DNA from: Amyloporia xantha
Lineage: Eukaryota; Basidiomycota; Agaricomycetes; Polyporales; Adustoporiaceae
Direction of reading: 5' to 3'
Length of the DNA stretch: 64,000 nucleotides
Assembly (NCBI GenBank): GCA_036971615.1
Contig: JAYKKR010000035.1
Location: 62,001 to 126,000, forward strand
A model generated the notes under the pieces. It did not search any database, had not been told where the DNA came from, and saw nothing but the letters and a program-made list of their open reading frames with translations. This document shows, piece by piece, positions 31,899-43,720 of this stretch (its first letter is position 1; every line of letters begins with the position of its first letter). The translations under genes were made by a program, and so were the position numbers.

Positions 31899-33335
31899 AT
31901 GATATTTCCTCAATATCTCGCTGCGGGATTGCTCGTATTCCCTTCATTGGTGTCTGCGGCAATCTTTCCTTCGGGAACGCTGGTGAAAATGATTGACACT
32001 AAAGGGTTTAGGAAGGCTATGAAGCAGAACGTACGTCTATTTTCTCTTATGCAGTGCAGGCATGATAACTAGGCTGTTTGTCTCACTGCATCATGGTGTT
32101 TATTTTGTGTCGTCTGTCTCTATCTGTATTTTCGGAACCCTAACCTGGACCCAGGCTACTTCGGTGGTTGCCTTCGTCGCGCCATGGTGCGGGGTGAGTA
32201 TCTAAGCTTTTGTTACCCAACGAAGAAATCTAATGATATTGAGCAGCACTGTCAAAGAATGGCTCCTGAGTATAGCAAGGCCGCCGAAGCACTTTCGCCC
32301 ATGGTCCCACTTTATGCAGTAGACTGTGACCAGGAATCTAATAAACGGTTGTGTTCAGAACAAGGTGTGCAGGGTTTCCCAACAGTCAAAGTAAACCTTC
32401 TACTGTACTTCCTTCGGGCAACCCATTCTCATGCATGTTCCCAGCTGTACCCGCGTGGTGGACAGTCAAAGCCGATTGGCTACGAGAGTGGACAGCGGAC
32501 CGCCAACAACTTCTTCTACTGGGCTTCGCGTAACATACCCCATGGGGTCAAGAGGCTTGACAAAATTACCGACCTCGCCAGCTGGGTGGATGAGGTCCGT
32601 GAAGTGAAGTCCAATTGCCACGTGAATTCAATGTAACAATATCCCCTCATTTTAGAACGATGCAAAACCCCGCGCGCTTCTCCTGAATTCTGGGAAAGAG
32701 ATGCCACTAATGTGGAAAGCGCTTGGGAATAAATACAAAGACCAGGTCGCCTTCGCCGTCCTGCAAGACAAGAGTGGCAAGAGCGCAGTGAAAATGGGAG
32801 CAGAAGAGAAAGCAAGCAAGGCATCGAAAGTGCTGATCTATCCCACAGGATCATCAGATTTCGTACGCTTTGAGGGTCAGTGTAGCCATTGCGTGCATCC
32901 GGATGCCATCTGATAATCTCCGTTTGCCCAGGTCGCCAGAAGTTCAACAGCCTGGACAAATATCTAAAATCGGTTGCAGATGGTACCGCGGAATTCCCGA
33001 AAGACAAACATGAAGAGGTACAGCAAGCAGACCGAATCTCCATGGAAGAAAACGAGCAGGCGATTTTGAACGCGGCCGAAGCCTCCCAGACTGAGAAGCT
33101 CCAAACGAGGGAAACCGAACCAACGTTGTCTGAAACACTCTTCGATCCTCTTGCTTCAAGCTCTGGGCATTCAGCTCCGGAGCCGAGCGCGCAATTAGAA
33201 GACGACCTGTCTGCAGCTTCCCAAGGCATACACCCGGAGGCCGCTGTGGGAGCACCTGATACAGTATCTTCGATGGGTGAGGCAGAGACGGATGAAGTGG
33301 AGAAGGAGGATACCCACGCCAAGGATGAGTTGTAG
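31899..33335 (+). CDS. ER protein disulfide isomerase, Mpd1/P5-like, KDEL-terminated
   Basis: Six exons (31899-32030, 32155-32193, 32247-32390, 32445-32594, 32656-32875, 32932-33335) sum to 362 residues in consistent phase. Residues 1-21 are a signal peptide (MIFPQYLAAGLLVFPSLVSA). A single catalytic thioredoxin domain has VVAFVAPWCG then HCQRMAPEY, forming the CGHC active site, and cis-Pro GVQGFPTVK. A second, non-catalytic thioredoxin-like half follows (RALLLNSGKEMPLMWKAL, DQVAFAVLQDKSG). The C-terminus is acidic, about 100 residues, ending HAKDEL, an ER retrieval signal. It should form or isomerise disulfides in secretory proteins. An intron falls inside the active site, between Gly and His of CGHC. 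Confidence 0.9.
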
Positions 33336-33792
33336 ATATCTGATTATTGTACATCTACAGTCTCGGTCGCCAATCTGCATACAGATGCTTTCTGAATTCT
33401 CTCACCTTTACACATGCGGCACATGTCGATTCAACGATTTGTCGGTGCCGGAATATAAGTCACATGATCGCGATTAACCCGGTCGACGTTGGTGTGAGGA
33501 ATCTGAGGGATCTACATACTGTGTGCAGTGTCGACCAGGACTGTCAACTTCGAAAGAGGCCAAGCGGAACGGAGAATGGCAAGAACTAACCTATACCACC
33601 GGTCAGCTCAGTCACTCATAAATCGCAGATTGTAGCGGCCAGGTGAGTCTGTGGATTTCAAGTCGGAATCTGGGATTTCGTACACGGCCACTGATCCTAG
33701 ATGCCGGTTAGTTCTTCACAGCAAGGACTCGGAGTATTGACTTGTAGTATAACATAGTGTCTTTCTTCACTACCCGTTGCATGTAAAACAGG

Positions 33793-34300
33793 TCATTTGC
33801 TGGTGTGCTTGCCGATGTGACCGCCAGCTATTTCCTCCAGACGCTCCTGAACCACGAAGTGGTCGATCATCAGCCAGGGCGACATTGACTTAGGGAGCAC
33901 GCGCTTACAGACACGGTCCAACCTCATCAGGTGCTGACTTGTATCGATGACTTCATTATAGGAAGCCCAGAAGCTAACCGTTGCGATGGTCTATGGATAT
34001 AACCTAGATCTGAGGTCCGTTAACCTTCAGTTTACCTTCCATTGCGTATTCGACATCTCTACGGATCACCTCGTATTGCCCATAGGCATCCATGATACCG
34101 GTAACGCGTATCTGTAGAATCTTCTTTACTCTCTAAAGCCATCTGAAGAGACGGTAAGAAGACTCAGGCTTGTCGTGGGTGTCCGTCGACACGCGGCCCG
34201 TTATTTGCTCTGTTTGCGGCTGTCTGAAAGATAGAAGCGTGGCGTCGCAGAACATGCGTGACCGGTATGGATCTGGTGCATTGCAAGCACGTTCCGTGGA
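33793..34300 (-). pseudogene. Broken minus-strand gene of unknown family
   Basis: Coding-like sequence ends with TGA at 33793-33795. One frame reads ERACNAPDPYRSRMFCDATL, DTHDKPESSYRLFRWL, a TAG at 34133-34135, then RVKKILQIRVTGIMDAYGQY and EVIRRDVEYAMEGKLK. A 45-nt GT-AG intron then leads to TIATVSFWASYNEVIDTSQH, LMRLDRVCKRVLPKSMSPWL and VVQERLEEIAGGHIGKHTSK. The two halves share a frame across the stop, so a nonsense mutation or an unspliced intron is likely. No start codon or upstream exon could be placed. I do not recognise the family. Confidence 0.45.
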
Positions 34301-34539
34301 TCAGCAGAATCCCCCACGTCCATAGAGACCACGGTGAGTGTTTTTTCTGTAAGCCGCGGCGTTCTGATCATGCATATTATCACAAAGCAAGTCATGCCTG
34401 TTCGCACAGAGCACTTACTAATTTTATACTTAACAATATCAGTTTTAGCTTACCGCTTCTTGATTCTGTCATTTTCAAGTGTCCGACTGCGTGGTATCGT
34501 GACAAGCATTAGGCGAGGTGCTGGAATTAGAAAAATACT

Positions 34540-35700
34540 GGAACGGGTATTCAGAGTCACGGCTTGCCGACGTGACAATCGCTCCCCTTCCCTTGGGTTC
34601 CCCCGCATCCTGGCCCTTGCCGACATCCTAGACTACTGGCTGCCTGCTTTTCAGTCCGATGACTTTCCTAGTGAAGCAGGATATACAACCACGACCGATC
34701 CTCTCTATTGTGGCGTAAAGCTTGGTAGCGGTGCCGTACAGGTGCTCCCAGCAGCCGAACGCTGGGAGCTCATCAAGGTACTTCCACAGTAAGCCTTACG
34801 TCAAAGTATTATTTACAGCAGTGATCTTGAGGCGCTCTGCGGTCCGAGGATATGGCAGAGCTCCACTTAACCGGATATTGCATCAAGGGCAACCCATCTT
34901 GGACGAGGTTAGATGGAGAACTGATGAACTGCTCAAGTGTGCCGCGAATCGGTCAATGAACGCTACTCCCTCAGGGGAACATCCCTCTGCACGCACATGT
35001 TTTCAACGAATCTTGGATGGTAGCATGGTTTTCGATTCACCGATTTGCCGCGATTGTCGATGCAGATTCAGGGAATGACGTCTGGTCGTTAGTGGGTTTT
35101 GTCGTATTTCCGTTGTAGCTGAAAGTCTAACACTTGCTGAAACCGCCGTGCCTTCATTGATAAGAATAGGGTTCGTGTCACCCTAGTATGTGCCTCAACG
35201 TGCGACGCTTCCATTACCCAAAGGTCAATTTGAGAGGCGACGAAGGATGGTCATGCTCTTATCAGATGGCTCGAAGCATGATGCAGAGCCTCTGTCCCTT
35301 CAGCAGAATTCACAGCGATGACCTTTGGCCATCGTCCCGTCATCTTCGAGCGTTCCACGAATGGCCTGTTCTGGACCCGCTGGCCAACACAACGGTTTCC
35401 CTTGAATATTCATGGCCGCCGATGACGAATATGGCCAGTTAACCAGAAGCCGCATTGTGAACTGGCGACTGCAGTACGTTCACTTCGGAACTACGACAAT
35501 CCCCGTCGTCTGTTTGCGACTGATCCACATAGCACGCAGCGTGTTGCTTCAGCGTGTCACAACGCCTCCAGCTTCCGACCTTCGCACCCATCTCATCGAG
35601 ACTACCTCACGGCCCCTGCCGTGTGGCGGATTCAAGGAAAGTATCACAGGGTCTTTGTCTGACTTCGTAGAAGCCCGACGGGTCCTGAGACCTATATAAC
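34540..35700 (+). other. Coding-like fragments, unassigned
   Basis: One plus-strand frame has coding-like composition, with ILALADILDYWLPAFQSDDF and DPLYCGVKLGSGAVQVLPAA, followed by a donor-like GTAAGC after VLP. Later segments near 35190-35450 are open but do not splice into it convincingly. This may be a decayed gene or a gene whose exons I cannot join. Nothing else is seen between 34300 and 35830. Confidence 0.3.
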
Positions 35701-35834
35701 GTCTAACAGGTCTCCCTGACCAGACAACTCATCTGAACCCAAGCAACCCTTACCTTTTCACCGCACCATGTCAGCCCCCTGCCGGACAGCAGTCCAAGTT
35801 TCGACTCAACCCCAAACCGACGTACAGCGAGAGG

Positions 35835-36229
35835 ATGTCCGAGACGAGGGGTGAAATACGGCGTATCATGAAGGAAGCCCTCCGTACATATCTTCATACT
35901 TTCCCATCATTTCATGATCTAATATATCCTCTGTAGGTGACATTACGCGTGACGACGTTGCGACCATGCATTGGCCAACATATTGGAAAGATATTGTCGT
36001 CAGGTATCGCGTCGTGATCGAAGGCTGGCCACAAGACGTTCCCTTCAGGAACTTGAGCGATGTATCCAACTTGGGGAAGTTGGATCAGCTGCTGCGAGGC
36101 TGGCAGAACGGAGAGATTTATTTCCGTCGCATCTCGGACGCCGAATTTGCTACCATGAGCGCTGAACGCGCTGCGATGGAAGAGAGCAGGCAGGCAGAGG
36201 GATCGGGCAATCAGGACGATAATGAGTGA
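35835..36229 (+). CDS. Small protein or 3' remnant with conserved GWP motif
   Basis: Two exons (35835-35883 and 35937-36229) give 113 residues from the ATG at 35835: MSETRGEIRRIMKEALRDIT, TMHWPTYWKDIVVRYRVVIE, GWPQDVPFRNLSDVSNLGKL, GEIYFRRISDAEF. The frame is open upstream (QPPAGQQSKFRLNPKPTYSE), so this may be the end of a longer protein whose 5' exons are lost or unresolved. To my recollection, similar GWP...PFRNLS segments recur in lineage-specific Agaricomycete proteins near transposons; I cannot verify that here. Function unknown. Confidence 0.45.
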
Positions 36230-37704
36230 GGGGGAGGGAGTTCCATGGTCCGAAGTTGATGTGAGAAACTTTATTTGTCGCCCATTCATGAAGAACACTA
36301 GTTTTGACCATCGTTGCGTACATGTACACGCTTAGGTTCATTTTCTCATCTCACGTTCGGTAGTTGCGCAGGACACGGTGATCGTGGTGGCTGGTGGCTG
36401 TCGCATCGTGCGCTATACTAGTAGCATCTTTTGATAATTTAACATCTTGGAGTGTGATATTCGTCCATGACGGAAGAAGGTGTACAGTCAATCCGATTCT
36501 TGGCCATCCATAAATTATGCAAATATCGTGGTCGCCTTGCCATAATTCACGCCAATGCGTAAACTTGTGGTGGTAAGCCTTCCAAATTTGGCAAGTATGA
36601 AGCGTCGAAGCTGAGAGGTAAAACTCAAAAGTTCACCGTATTCTGCGAATGCTAATTTCAAGAAGTATCGAAGATAGCCTCAATCGGAATACACAGGGCT
36701 GCGAACAGCATTGCTCCTATGTGAACGTGTATCAGAACGCGTTGCAACTCCAACTGAGAAGCTCAGTTAATTTTCGGGCATAGTGAAGCTTGACCTCGGT
36801 CCTCGCAGTAAAAACGCAGAGGAGGGCATATGTGTTCTCGAAACAGTCCACAAAGGAATATGGCCGAAAGGTATCCTAGTGGGCATGAGACGCTGACCGG
36901 TAGCTATCCATGCGTCATCTGACATCCGGTCTGCCGAGTATCTTCCACTGACGCTACCCAACACACTACACTTCAATGTTGTCTTCGCTATAGCCGCTGA
37001 CTCTGTCCTAAAGTTCACATCATCAATGAAAGCCACTGATCCCTTGTGCATTCTAGGAAAGATACCTTTCTAGACTAAGCCCAGGACAGTACGGATATCG
37101 CGTATACCACGGGAATCAACCATTAACCACCGCACGACGTCATGACTGTGGTCAGCGAATGATTGTGAACCATATTGTGTTCTCCAGCATTGAGTTTCAG
37201 AGCGAAAGATCTTCCGTAGTACCTCAGACAATTTCGCCCCTAGACGGCCGACAGAAGGCTGTTGTAGACCGAGACCATGATTTATTCATGCCGACGCACA
37301 GTGAGTACTTCAGACTCGCTTGCTAGTCAGAGGATACGTACAGATATCTATCTATGAACGACGCTGCGTGATCAGCAATCCAGCCTGACAGGTGAGCACT
37401 GATAGGTGAGCAGGACACAAGCACAAGTAGAAGCGCACACATGATCCCAGCTGATGGCTGATACCACTAGCGGGTAACAGACAAGACTCGGAAGCCATGC
37501 ACTATAGCAAAAAAATGCTATCGAGCAGGCGACCCACCGTGCACGAGCTAGCCTAGATAGTCGAATGAGAACATCATAAACCAGCCTGTGGACTAGGAGA
37601 AAGGAGTCACGATCTGATAGTCGCATGGTCTCACACTTCCTGACCGTCTTAAAAATCATTGTCGCAAAAGCCAGAAAAATCGACTACAGTAAAACAAACC
37701 CGGA
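36230..37704. other. 1.5-kb intergenic region, nothing recognised
   Basis: No convincing exon, RNA gene or repeat. The region is AT-richer than its neighbours and separates the preceding remnant from the end of STT3. Confidence 0.35.
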
Positions 37705-40671
37705 CTACGATATAGTTTTCCGTCTTGTCAGAGGCTTCGTCCTCTTTCTCTTTTTCCCTTGAGCAAAAGCATTTGCAGTTTTCAGATCTCGACCAAGAAG
37801 GTCGTCCTTCTTCACCTGATAGATCCGGACCTAAAATAAACAGACACGGTCAGAGATGACGACCACAGTCAAGTCTCCGCTAAGACATACGATCCAGTTT
37901 TCTGAGGTGAACGCCTCATCTGTTCAATGCCATAAGAACATGAGTATCGATTAAAGATGAAATCCGATAAGCGTACCCAAGTAGTCTAATGTTGGCCCTG
38001 CCTTAGGCATCTGTTGACCACGAACACGGTCCACTGCTTGATTGCCACCGAATAGTTCCGAAAAGCTGGCAATCCAATCTCGTCAGATCTCCATTCAGTG
38101 ACGGGCGGCAGGGCACTCACCGGTAGTACGACATCTTGTACATGAGGCTGTTCTTCATCGTTGTCGATGCCGCTTCATCTACCCTGTACTCGCCTTTGGC
38201 AGTGAAGTAGTTGGGCTCCTGTATCTCGTCCGGCCAGACGCCCTGGGCAATACGAACCATCCAGAGGAACTTGTTGATGTCGTCACCAGAATATCCAAGT
38301 AGGCCACCAAATATGATCAGGACATAGTCGACGTCATGCTTCCGCAAGATAGGGTAGGCGACCTCCTCGCTGCTAGACATTGCCTTGCCTACGGTAGCAA
38401 TATGTGCTGAATCACAAGGTGAGTCATTAGACAAGTCCGACCAGTGCACTGTGAGAGAAATACTGACTGTTATTCCACGTGTTGTTGTCGACAAGTGTCG
38501 GGCGGTCCGCCATGCCCGCAATCTGGTAACCGTAGTCCCACCAGCTCATGACGACAGCGGTCTCTGGCGTATTCTGTCTGAGCCAGTAGTAGGCCTCTCG
38601 GAAGTCATCAATGATGTGCTGACTGCCATCCTGGTTGGTTGACGCGAGTACAACGGACGGCGAAGAGTACGCAGTTGACGTCACATAGGTGCAGTGCATG
38701 ACGAAGAAGCAGAGCATGCCAAGGGCATTGATGAGGACAGCAGCACGAGTATCGAGGCCAAAAATACCGCGTCCCTTCTTCGAAGGTGAGACTACATTGG
38801 ACACGGTTGACACTAAGTCGTCCAGGGGTCCAGCTGAGGTGGAAGGAGCGGCCTTCTTCGACTTCTTCGTCGAGGTAGCTGAGCCTGAAGTGGTAGACAC
38901 TCCGGTGGAGCTACCAGTCGACGAAACATCAGTTCTGCCGTCTGTATCTTCAACAGCATCCGGTTCCATAGGATCGATGTACGTGTCCAGCAGTGAAGAA
39001 AACGCCACTGCCGCGGAGACACACACAACAGGAGTCAGTGTAAGCATGAGACGGACCATGACACCCGCGAAGTAGCTAGCAACGACAGCGTAAATGATGA
39101 CAAAGACGTGCTCATCACGGAGCTGGCGGAAACAGAAAATCACCCCAGCAGGGAAAAGGAAGATGAGCAGTTGCAGATCCATGAAGAACGACGGCCACGC
39201 CGTCGGCTGGTGTTCGGACACGGAAGCGATGATTGGTATGTACCTTGACAGCGAAGATGAATCAAGTCAGAAGACTTCGCGACAAAGGAGAAACCGTCCG
39301 TACTTCTTCGCATAGCCAGTGTCCCAAAGTGAATAGAATCGCCCTGTCCAAGGAGCGATCCAACCCTTGTATGTGAGGCCGACGATCGCCAAAGCACCGA
39401 AGATACCCATTCCAACGACGGAGGCGAAAAGAAGACTTTGGAATTGTTTCGAGGATATGTGCGTCCGTACAAGTCCCGCAAATGCGACGATCTGCAGAAG
39501 GCCGAAGACACCTGTCGATAATGATCATTAGTCCTGAGCGATTGAGGACGTGGTGGTGGACAAAACACACCTAAAGCTGCCATGTGTTCGCTAGTTCGCA
39601 CAGGCTGGAATCCCACAAAGGGGACTTGCATACTGGAAAGTGTTCCGATCGCATACCAGGACGAGTACGCCACATACAGGCGACTGCTGAAGCGTCCCAT
39701 AATGATGAGGACAAAGGAGTGAAGAGGTATCATATTCGTGATGAATGCATAGCCACCTAAAGAATGATCACTGCACTTAGCGCCACAACTAGATGTACAC
39801 AGTCATGCTCACCCCAAGCGGCCACCATGTAGAAATAGAAAAGAGCAGCTAACGTGCCAAAGAAGGCACTGCCTGTTTTGAGCGCTTTGATCCAGCAGAA
39901 GAACGTGAACATCAGCAGGAAGATTGCGATTGCCTCATTGTCATATGAGCCCGCTACCGAACGAGAAATATATCCGGGGACAATGCCGATGAATGCAGCG
40001 GCGAGGAGGCCTGCACTTTCATCTTTTAATTCTTTGGTAAACCTATTACTTCAGTTAGTATTGTGCCGTATATGGCACATGCTGAATTTGACAGCGTACA
40101 TATAGGTTGACCAAGCCGTTAGAGCACTGAATCCTGGGGCGAGCAGGACACAAACATTCCGAATATCGACTGGTAAATTGAGAGCGTGAAGAATGTTGTA
40201 AATCACGCCGCTAGTCGCCATGAGACCAGGATAGATGGTGCCTCCGACAACTCGACCCAACGGATACCATGCCGTAGGGTCGAACCAATTCCAGAATTCC
40301 TGCAGCCTCTATTAGCTACTTGTTCCTCGTTCCCGCATTGCAGACGCACATAGAAGCCTTTCGCTGCTATCACTCTTGTCGCACGACTGCATCCAAGTCA
40401 GATTTCGCAAGCATTGAGCTAAACCGTCTGACAAACTCACTAATTGAACCACGGATCGCTGGATGTATGCCAGTTAGTCATCAAGAGCTCAGAACGATAA
40501 ATTCTACACGTACAACTCATGTATGATACTTTCAAAGTTGATGACAGCAAACAGTCGCGAAGCTATGGCAGCACCTGAGATGAGTGCGAGAGCTATTATC
40601 CGCAGCAGAGACGATGTGTTCGCGACCGTCGCCGGAGACACATCCGACGGTAGCGCATAGGCAAGAGGCAT
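37705..40671 (-). CDS. STT3: Oligosaccharyltransferase catalytic subunit STT3
   Basis: A multi-exon membrane protein starts at ATG 40671 ([11 protein letters not shown]) and ends with TAG at 37705-37707. Early exons encode [21 protein letters not shown] and [20 protein letters not shown], the conserved first luminal segment with its acidic residue. Many transmembrane stretches follow ([20 protein letters not shown]). The catalytic WWDYG motif is present ([20 protein letters not shown]), followed by DNNTWN. The C-terminal luminal part has [20 protein letters not shown] and [10 protein letters not shown] and ends with a basic [13 protein letters not shown] tail. STT3 transfers the dolichol-linked glycan to Asn-X-Ser/Thr in the ER. 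A Ser/Thr/Lys-rich insert ([20 protein letters not shown]) interrupts the transmembrane region. It is divergent from a SNARE gene. Confidence 0.92.
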
Positions 40672-40934
40672 GCCTGCAACAGACCGACGCAAACAGCGTC
40701 AAGAAAACGACCGTAGGATTTGTTTAGAAATAAGACTGAGGAATTAGGGGAAGGCAGCTGCCAGTGTTGACTGCAGCGCGTGTCACTTGCAGACACGTCG
40801 CGCACCGCGACAGCTATACGCTGCTGAGTCAGCATGCATTATGACTTCACGTGCTTTCGCGCCTCTCTTGCATTGTGCTAATTGGATACCTGGCAAGCAC
40901 TTTCACTCTCTGGACACCGTCAATCAATTCCACA
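40672..40934. promoter_or_regulatory. Shared promoter of STT3 and SNARE genes
   Basis: The 263 bp between two divergent start codons must carry both promoters. Both products act in the early secretory pathway, so coordinated expression is plausible. No specific element was recognised apart from a GACTTCACGTGC E-box-containing stretch near 40845. Confidence 0.45.
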
Positions 40935-41387
40935 ATGTCTACATCACGCGGCCGAGTGGAGGATACTTACGAGTCCCAGAACGACCAAAGACTAGACGAT
41001 TTGCACTCCAAGCTTCGCACCTTACGCGGCGTACGACCTCCCTGCCTTTTCTGTGGATTATCATGACCATATATACCGCAGGTCACAACAGATATATACG
41101 AAGATGTAGAGCAGCAGAATTCTACTCTAGATGCTACAGTGAGTATGACCTGGTCTCAGACTCTTAAATCACACAGCTAAACGCGTGGACCGACGCCATA
41201 GCGCAATACCTTCGCCTCTTTCGGAGCCTCTCTTGCACAATCGTCACGGAGAGCAGGACAGGCTTTTGGGATTGGTTCAGGAGGTGTGAAACAATGGCGA
41301 ACAATCGGATATCTCGCGGCGGCTTTTGTCGGTATTTGGATCGTTTGGAAGTTGTTCTGGTGGATTTGGCCAACGTCGTCACCTTGA
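40935..41387 (+). CDS. Bet1/Sft1-type Qc-SNARE
   Basis: Three exons (40935-41030, 41082-41138, 41202-41387) give 112 residues. The SNARE helix reads YESQNDQRLDDLHSKLRTLR then GVTTDIYEDVEQQNSTLDAT. After the last intron come RNTFASFGASLAQSSRRAGQ and GSGGVKQWRTIGYLAAAF, leading to a C-terminal membrane anchor VGIWIVWKLFWWIWPTSSP. Size and layout match the small tail-anchored Qc-SNAREs Bet1 and Sft1, which work in ER-Golgi and intra-Golgi fusion; Sft1 seems closer but I cannot separate them by eye. The acceptor at 41201 is the only one that keeps the anchor in frame. Confidence 0.85.
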
Positions 41388-41946
41388 GGCGTGACAGCCC
41401 ATGTGTGCGTCCCATCCCAGTCTCACAGTCGTTCATTCTGCCCCCAATATTCAGGAATCGGTGTACCTTCTATGTTCTGCATAATTTGTATACGGTGTGT
41501 ATCGTGCATGCGTTCCGGTCAGGGAAACGGCTCACATCCGCGCCGGTTCATGAAATGGCGGGTGCATTCACATGTGGATAGCACGAGGTCGACATAAAAT
41601 ACAGCCCTGGTCGTGGGGAGATGTCCATGCCATTCGCAAGGAGCTGCATGTCCAAGTATTGGTGGTCTGATGAACCTAGGTTCGGACACGACCTTGGCAG
41701 CATGTCTGGGAAAAGAATAAGGGAGTGAGAATGCTTCGCGGAAGGGGGACGCAGGAATGCGGCTCGGCATTTGCTCGGACAGGCGGCGGTGAAGCTTGTA
41801 TCCCTGAAAACTAAGTTCCCTTCTCATCAAATCTAAACGTTTGGCAGGCTCGTCCAGGCCTATATTCATTCTTCGTATTTGAATGCATTAGAAATGAAAC
41901 ACCAGCACACACTGATCGAAGGAACCAACCGAACACCGCGAGAGAG
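41388..41946. other. Intergenic, no gene recognised
   Basis: An open minus-strand stretch at 41519-41869 lacks family resemblance. Otherwise no gene or repeat is seen. Confidence 0.3.
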
Positions 41947-42580
41947 ATGCGGAGCAAGCAGCGGGAACTCGATTACGAAGAACAGCTTGACCAGTGTGAA
42001 ATTCGTCCGGCCCCCTGTATCGTGCATCTAGATCTGTCAGAAGGAATACCAGAACCACACGGAAATGAGAGACTACTCCATCCTGTCAGCCAGACATTCT
42101 CCCGGGATCGTGCACGATCGGATTCTTGCGCGGGCCAGACTCCTGGGATCAGGTCAAAGACCCGGCTCCGAGGTGATATGTATGTCTTCTTCGCCTCGCG
42201 AAATCGTTCGTGGGACCATGAAGTGATCAAGGAGGTAAGAGTACTGTGAAGCGTGCGCAAGGTGTGTCGGTGATAAGTTTCCAGTAGCCACCCCATGGTG
42301 GTCATGTTGGGCACAAGTATCATTCCAGAAAGGAAGTATTGGTCAAGGCAAGTGCCCTTACAGTTTCTATAATGTTACTGTGCTCTATAAAATTATTGTC
42401 ATCGACGCCCTGGTTCTTGCATGACTGTCTTTGAATTATGGGAGGAAGAATATAGTTGGGCAGCATGAGTCGTGGCCTGATGAGGAAGACAAATTTCCAG
42501 GGCATCCTTTGCTTGTGATCGAGACGTTAGTGGAGAAATTAACAGCGGTATACACAGCAGAACAAGGGGTGGATAATTAG
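41947..42580 (+). CDS. Hypothetical protein with a GC-AG intron
   Basis: Three exons (41947-42234, 42288-42347, 42464-42580) are all phase 0 and give 154 residues. The protein reads MRSKQRELDYEEQLDQCEIR, PAPCIVHLDLSEGIPEPHGN, GDMYVFFASRNRSWDHEVIK, and after the second intron HESWPDEEDKFPGHPLLVIE then TLVEKLTAVYTAEQGVDN. The second intron starts AAG/GCAAGT, the consensus for the minor GC-AG class, and ends GGGCAG. No known domain is recognised. Agreement of three phases and compact coding composition support the gene; it may be a lineage-specific Agaricomycete family. Confidence 0.6.
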
Positions 42581-43720
42581 ATCGAAAACGTTCTTCAAAT
42601 ATTATGTTCCCGCTGTACTACAATAAATAATCTCCTGCTAGTTCGCCGTGCGGGTCACGCAAAATTAGAAGCATCTCGGATTTAGAAAGGCGCAGGAAGG
42701 TGCTATCCCGCAGTACATAGTTATTTCGATGTTATGCTGCATCTGATATCCAAATGAATTTCTGAGAAGCAGTATCCTTATCATATCGGGAATCATTTTG
42801 GATCCAAGTTTTCGAAATAAAAAGTAAGCTGAAGGATTCGATCGTGAAGTAGCTGCGAAGCCGACGCTGAGAAGGGAGTACCCCGGGGACGGGAAGGGAA
42901 TTATCGTCGACCATAACCACGGCTGTCCCCCTCCTTGAGTCTTTCATAGGCGTTCAGTTGTCTCCCGTAGGCAGACTCTGAAATTGTTACGCTTATAGAG
43001 GGAGAGGAGGACGGTAACAACATAGGGCTCAGTAGAACTGGCACGTGAATTGCGATCGGCGATCAGCTACACACATCCGTTTGCGTAAGTCTTGGTGGCT
43101 GCCAGTCGACTTTCATCGTTAACACCCAACCAACACCCAACAGACCATAGTCATCACACTTGAACCTATTCCTTTTTCCGTTCCAATGGAAACATAAGAT
43201 AAGCATGACTGGCGTGGCTCCCCTGAGATCCCTCAATGTAGAACGCGAGTCTGTTGAGTGTGTGTGCCACCCTTCAACGTCATGCTATATTTTGGCAGGA
43301 GCGCGCTTTCCACTGCATCGTTAGAGCATTTTTGGACTCGTTTGACCTACACATCCTCTACTTTTGTCACGTATATAGGTCAACAACCATATAAAATAGC
43401 ACGGTGTGAGTGCCTGCGAACCGAGGTATATGGAACCTGAACCCACGGTCTATTGAAGCCTATAGTTCCCGATGATACACCAATGAAATTGCGAGATTGA
43501 TGTAAAATATCTGACCAATTGAACTCCTCCTCGTATACTTACCCTCTGCTGTCTGCTGTCCATGGCTAATTCGCCGGCCTGGACATCGGGGCCACTAACA
43601 TGATCCACGTGACCACTACGAGTGGCTCAGCTCGACTTCTCTTAGTTTGGACTCTCTGTTTGACTTCTGCTACTCATTTTCAGTCCTATTCCTATAGTAC
43701 ACGCACTCTGACTCTCTAAG
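42581..43720. other. 1.1-kb intergenic region
   Basis: No gene recognised. The right end (43560-43720) is the likely promoter of the UBX-domain gene. Confidence 0.35.
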
